NCBI GenBank assembly: GCA_903828535.1
Contig: CAIKMN010000015.1
Span: 1 to 55,278, forward strand
From: an uncultured Curvibacter sp.
GTDB lineage: Bacteria; Pseudomonadota; Gammaproteobacteria; Burkholderiales; Burkholderiaceae_C
Direction of reading: 5' to 3'
Length of the DNA stretch: 55,278 nt
In this document: positions 52,748-55,278 of the stretch, piece after piece
How the letters are laid out: each line of letters starts with the position of its first letter
Numbering within the stretch: position 1 is the first letter of the stretch
Made by a program: the position numbers and the translations under genes
Notes under the pieces: model-generated
Told to the model about the DNA's origin: nothing
Seen by the model: the letters and a program-made list of their open reading frames with translations, nothing else
Database searches by the model: none

Positions 52748-52823
52748 GGGTTCTTAGCTCAGTTGGTAGAGCAGCGGACTCTTAATCCGTAGGTCGACAG
52801 TTCGAGCCTGTCAGAACCCACCA
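52748..52823 (+). tRNA. tRNA-Lys (anticodon CTT)
   Basis: 76-nt cloverleaf with encoded CCA. The acceptor GGGTTCT pairs with AGAACCC; the D arm is GCTCAGTTGGTAGAGC; the anticodon stem GCGGA/TCCGT encloses loop CTCTTAA with anticodon CTT; the T loop is TTCGAGC. CTT reads AAG, so it is a lysine acceptor. Confidence 0.96.
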
Positions 52824-52840
52824 AAAAATCCAAGTAAATC

Positions 52841-52871
52841 AAGCACTGTCAGCCATGTCAGTGCTTTTTTT
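52841..52871 (+). terminator. Terminator of tRNA-Lys
   Basis: AAGCACTG (52841-52848) pairs with CAGTGCTT (52859-52866) across a 10-nt loop and is followed by a T run. It lies 18 bp after the tRNA CCA end. Confidence 0.85.
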
Positions 52872-52942
52872 ACGTCTGAAATTAGCCCTGACTGGGCCAA
52901 AACCACACCCAAACGCCCACCTCAGATGGGCCCTTCAGCCAT

Positions 52943-53422
52943 TTAGTCTGAATCTGAATTCACGGTGGCCCAGGTCATGGTGTTGATTAACCAGAGACCG
53001 TTCTTGGACTTCGTAAAAACAAGGGTTTGATAGCCTTGTTCGAGTTGATTTTTGGACTCGCCATCAACGAAGGTGACTTGGACAGGGAAGACGGCGTAGG
53101 CTTTGTTTTTGTCCTCAGAAATATGAACGGCGTCTCTGACGTCTATTGAAAAATTCTTGGCGCCCATTTTTTCAATAATGTCCGCCATCGCCTTGAGGTA
53201 TTGAGTCGCCGATGTTTTTCCTGTCCAAACAAAAGGGGGGAATTCATCAATAATGGTCACTTCAGGCGTTGTCGTCGCAGCAAATGCTTTGGCATCCATT
53301 TTTTCTAAGGTGGCGGCGTAGTTGGCAATCAAAACCTGTTTCAGTTCCGCCTCTGTGTCTGCAAATGAGTCGAAAGCCAAAAATGCCAGAAATGCAAACA
53401 GAACGCAGCGAAATTTGCCCAT
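52943..53422 (-). CDS. Exported SnoaL/NTF2-like protein
   Basis: 159-residue protein with a signal peptide (FRCVLFAFLAFLAFDSFA, cleavage near Ala22). The mature part has the pattern of an NTF2-like cone fold (DUF4440/SnoaL): a helix with ATLEKMDAKAFAATTTPEVTIIDEF, then beta strands ending LWLINTMTWATV. Members bind small molecules or act as accessory domains; no activity can be assigned. ATG 53422 has TGGAGACAAACC directly upstream, the same leader as the box substrate-binding protein gene. Confidence 0.75.
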   Translation of the reverse strand: MGKFRCVLFAFLAFLAFDSFADTEAELKQVLIANYAATLEKMDAKAFAATTTPEVTIIDEFPPFVWTGKTSATQYLKAMADIIEKMGAKNFSIDVRDAVHISEDKNKAYAVFPVQVTFVDGESKNQLEQGYQTLVFTKSKNGLWLINTMTWATVNSDSD

Positions 53423-53516
53423 GGTTTGTCTCCAGTGAATTAAATAAAGGCGGCAATTTTGATGAACTGACTGACGTTTAAAGGTGTCAATTCATTATAT
53501 TTAAATCGTTCACGCC

Positions 53517-53631
53517 ATGAATTTAAAGCCCCATAACTGCTCGACTTTCATCGTGGCCCTTGTCGTCGGCTTGGCGATTAACTGCTTCACCAGTTTCTGT
53601 AGGGCGAATGAGCAGTCAGTGCCAGTACAAC
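53517..53631 (+). pseudogene. 5' remnant of a secreted-protein gene cut by the IS
   Basis: ATG 53517 opens a frame for 38 residues before the IS boundary, beginning MNLKPHNCSTF and continuing with a hydrophobic core (IVALVVGLAINCF) and a polar stretch (RANEQSVPVQ), i.e. a signal peptide and the first mature residues. The frame reaches a stop 3 codons inside the left inverted repeat. The rest of the gene should lie past the right IS end, beyond this window. No clear ribosome site, so confidence is moderate. Confidence 0.42.
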
Positions 53632-53647
53632 GTCGTCCCTGAATAAT
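53632..53647. repeat. Left inverted repeat of the IS5-family element
   Basis: 16 bp beginning GTCGTCCCTGAA; matches the right end in inverted orientation except at one base. Confidence 0.75.
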
Positions 53648-53752
53648 CCTCAAACCCCGCATGAATGCTTGATTTGAGGGTAATTCTCAATGGCCAAATC
53701 TCTCAAATAGATATTCAATACAGCATGTTTTCTGGGAGTTTCAGGAGCCTGC

Positions 53753-55243
53753 ATGTTGATGACCGATGACTTCTTTCGCAACCGCTTGGATCAACTCATA
53801 GACCTTCGCCATCCTCTGGCAGTTTTGGCAAATCGCATGCCTTGGCAAGAGATTGAGGCCTCCCTGGCTCACCGCTTTGCTCGCCAATTGCGCTCTGGCA
53901 AGAAGATAGAAGACATGGACATGTTTGGCGCTACTCAAGTCATTGCCGGTGCTGGCGTCTCCAATGCCGGCCGCCCCCGTTTGCCCACCCGCTTAATGAT
54001 CTCGCTGCTGTATCTCAAACACGCCTTCAACGAAAGCGATGAAGACGTCGTGCAGCGCTGGGGCGAGACACCCACCTGGCAATACTTTTCTGGTCAAGAA
54101 TACTTTGAGCACCGCCTGCCTTGCGACCCCACTCTTTTGGTCAAGTTCCGCAAACTTCTTGGCGAAGAAGGCGTTGAAGAACTGTTGGCCCGTACCATTG
54201 AGGTGGCCGTTGCCCTCAAGCTCATTGCCAAGAAGGAACTCAGCCACATCATTGTCGACTCAACAGTTCAAGAGAAGGCCATTGCCCACCCCACAGACAG
54301 CAAGCTGCTGGAGACGGCTCGCAATAAACTGGTTGAAGCTGCCAAGGCACAGGGCATTGAGCTCAAGCAAACCTATGCCAAAGAAGGCCAGCTTCTGGGC
54401 TACAAGGCTGGGCGTTACGCTCATGCCCGCCAATTCAAACGAATGCGCAAAGTGCTCAAACGTCAAAGCACTATCGTGGGCCGCCTGCACCGGGAGATCA
54501 CGCGCAAGATGAACCCTCTGAGCCAAGCTGTGCAAGAAGCGCTAGGCCACACACTGCATAAAGCCAAACGCTTGATCACTCAAACTCGCAGCCACAAGAG
54601 CAAAGACAAAACCAAAGACAAACAACCCAAGCTTTACAGCTGGCACGCCCCAGAAGTTGAATGCATCTCCAAAGGCAAGAGCCGTAACCCCTACGAGTTT
54701 GGTGTGAAGGTGGGCATTGCCACCACGCTCAAGGGCACACTCATCGTTGGCGCCAGAAGCTTTCCTGGCAACCCGTACGACGGCCACACCCTCAATGAAC
54801 AAGTTGAGCAAGCCAGCATCCTGATGCAAGCCACCGGTGTGACGCCACAAACGGCCATCGTTGACTTGGGCTACCGAGGTGTAGACAAGGACAACCAAAA
54901 TCTAAACATCAAGCACCGCGGCAAGTTTAAAAGCATGACGGAGCAAGAAAGAAAACTGCTCAAACGCCGCCAAGCCATTGAGCCGATCATCGGCCACTTG
55001 AAAGCAGACCACCGAATGAACCGTTGCCACCTTAAAGGCTCAGAGGGAGACAGTTTGCATGCGGTGCTGTGCGCTGCGGGCTACAACATCCGGTGGTTGC
55101 TGAGAATGATCACAAGAAAAGGCATTGGGCTTTTTTTGCGCCTGCTAAATGCCTTTGGTTTCGAGAACTTGAAGCTCAAATTGCATCAAATTCTTGCCAT
55201 GAACTTAAACATGCGGCACTCTTTGAGTGGTGCTGCGATCTGA
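53753..55243 (+). CDS. IS5-family DDE transposase
   Basis: 496-residue transposase, apparently intact. The N-terminal DUF772-type domain includes LMISLLYLKHAFNESDEDVVQRWGE and YFEHRLPCDPTLLVKFRK. The DDE catalytic residues are likely in HIIVDSTVQEKAI, AIVDLGYRGVD and RRQAIEPIIGHLK. A basic region (about 225-295) lies between the first two. ATG 53753 follows CAGGAG; ATG 53759 is an alternative. The intact frame suggests recent activity. Confidence 0.92.
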   Translation: MLMTDDFFRNRLDQLIDLRHPLAVLANRMPWQEIEASLAHRFARQLRSGKKIEDMDMFGATQVIAGAGVSNAGRPRLPTRLMISLLYLKHAFNESDEDVVQRWGETPTWQYFSGQEYFEHRLPCDPTLLVKFRKLLGEEGVEELLARTIEVAVALKLIAKKELSHIIVDSTVQEKAIAHPTDSKLLETARNKLVEAAKAQGIELKQTYAKEGQLLGYKAGRYAHARQFKRMRKVLKRQSTIVGRLHREITRKMNPLSQAVQEALGHTLHKAKRLITQTRSHKSKDKTKDKQPKLYSWHAPEVECISKGKSRNPYEFGVKVGIATTLKGTLIVGARSFPGNPYDGHTLNEQVEQASILMQATGVTPQTAIVDLGYRGVDKDNQNLNIKHRGKFKSMTEQERKLLKRRQAIEPIIGHLKADHRMNRCHLKGSEGDSLHAVLCAAGYNIRWLLRMITRKGIGLFLRLLNAFGFENLKLKLHQILAMNLNMRHSLSGAAI

Positions 55244-55249
55244 AAATGA

Positions 55250-55265
55250 ATTTTTCAGGGACGAC
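55250..55265. repeat. Right inverted repeat of the IS5-family element
   Basis: ATTTTTCAGGGACGAC, inverted copy of the left repeat. Thirteen bases of flanking DNA follow before the window ends. Confidence 0.75.
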
Positions 55266-55278
55266 CCATTAGGTTATA

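Larger units (their letters stand above)
53423..53752. other. Non-coding stretch before the transposase ORF
   Basis: This 330-bp interval holds the divergent upstream region of the NTF2-like gene (AT-rich around 53490-53508), a short 5' gene remnant (53517-53631), and the left end of the IS element up to its transposase start. I see no other gene or RNA in it. Confidence 0.6.
53632..55265 (+). mobile_element. IS5-family insertion sequence
   Basis: About 1.63 kb bounded by imperfect 16-bp inverted repeats: GTCGTCCCTGAATAAT at 53632-53647 and, on the opposite strand, GTCGTCCCTGAAAAAT at 55250-55265 (15 of 16 match). It carries one intact transposase gene. No convincing target duplication is seen next to the repeats (CAAC on the left, CCAT on the right), so exact tips may extend by a few bases or the element may have recombined. 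Confidence 0.8.

Noticed and set aside
52904-52940. GCCCA/TGGGC hairpin as terminator of the NTF2-like gene
   Set aside because: Short stem and no T run on the minus strand.

Overview
The window (55,278 bp, GC-rich) looks like a chromosomal segment of a betaproteobacterium of the order Burkholderiales, most likely family Comamonadaceae. This is inferred from the long Lys/Ala-rich N-terminus of RpoD, the purM / AI-2E permease / hda / HAD phosphatase / pcnB / folK gene order, a complete box benzoyl-CoA epoxidation cluster and a high-potential iron-sulfur protein. The genus cannot be fixed from the sequence alone.

Layout. 1-8.1 kb: 3' part of murJ, a SirB1-like gene, purM (minus), then a tight housekeeping run (AI-2E permease, hda, HAD phosphatase, pcnB, folK). 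8.2-12.9 kb: rpoD and dnaG (minus), with a clear rho-independent terminator after rpoD. 13-15.9 kb: an AlkK-like acyl-CoA ligase convergent with glutaryl-CoA dehydrogenase, then a small basic protein with its own terminator. 16.2-19.3 kb: heme synthesis genes hemF, hemE and hemC. 19.3-26.6 kb: a complete, mostly start/stop-overlapping ccmABCDEFGHI operon for cytochrome c maturation, including a 58-codon ccmD. A Tat-exported HiPIP and a proline-rich envelope protein with an 11-unit tandem repeat follow.

28-36.4 kb: a LigB-type dioxygenase gene converges on a biotin operon bioA-bioF-bioD. Here bioD is fused in frame to a complete purN, giving a 495-residue BioD-PurN protein. Divergent from bioA is a NosR/NirI-like membrane flavo-iron-sulfur protein overlapping an apbE flavin transferase gene, with no nosZ in the window.

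36.5-52.7 kb: a benzoate catabolic island organised as two divergent arms around the regulator boxR. The left arm (minus, nine genes) encodes a DUF4863 protein, BoxD, benzoate-CoA ligase, an alpha/beta hydrolase and a five-gene branched-chain-type ABC importer. The right arm (plus) encodes BoxC, BoxB, BoxA and a 3-oxoadipyl-CoA thiolase. Both arm promoters carry the same TGCA-N6-TGCT element overlapping the first base of a TTGACT -35 box, which is a strong candidate BoxR operator. Together these genes would import benzoate, activate it to benzoyl-CoA, epoxidise and hydrolytically open the ring, oxidise the resulting aldehyde and thiolyse the C6 product. The hydratase and dehydrogenase steps in between are not in this window.

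52.7-55.3 kb: tRNA-Lys(CTT) with its own promoter and terminator, a small exported NTF2-like protein (minus), and an IS5-family element that appears to have cut off the 5' end of a secreted-protein gene. Apart from the box island and the IS, gene content is ordinary core chromosome. The most unusual items are the BioD-PurN fusion, the paired candidate BoxR operators, and the orphan NosR-ApbE pair with an atypical flavinylation motif.
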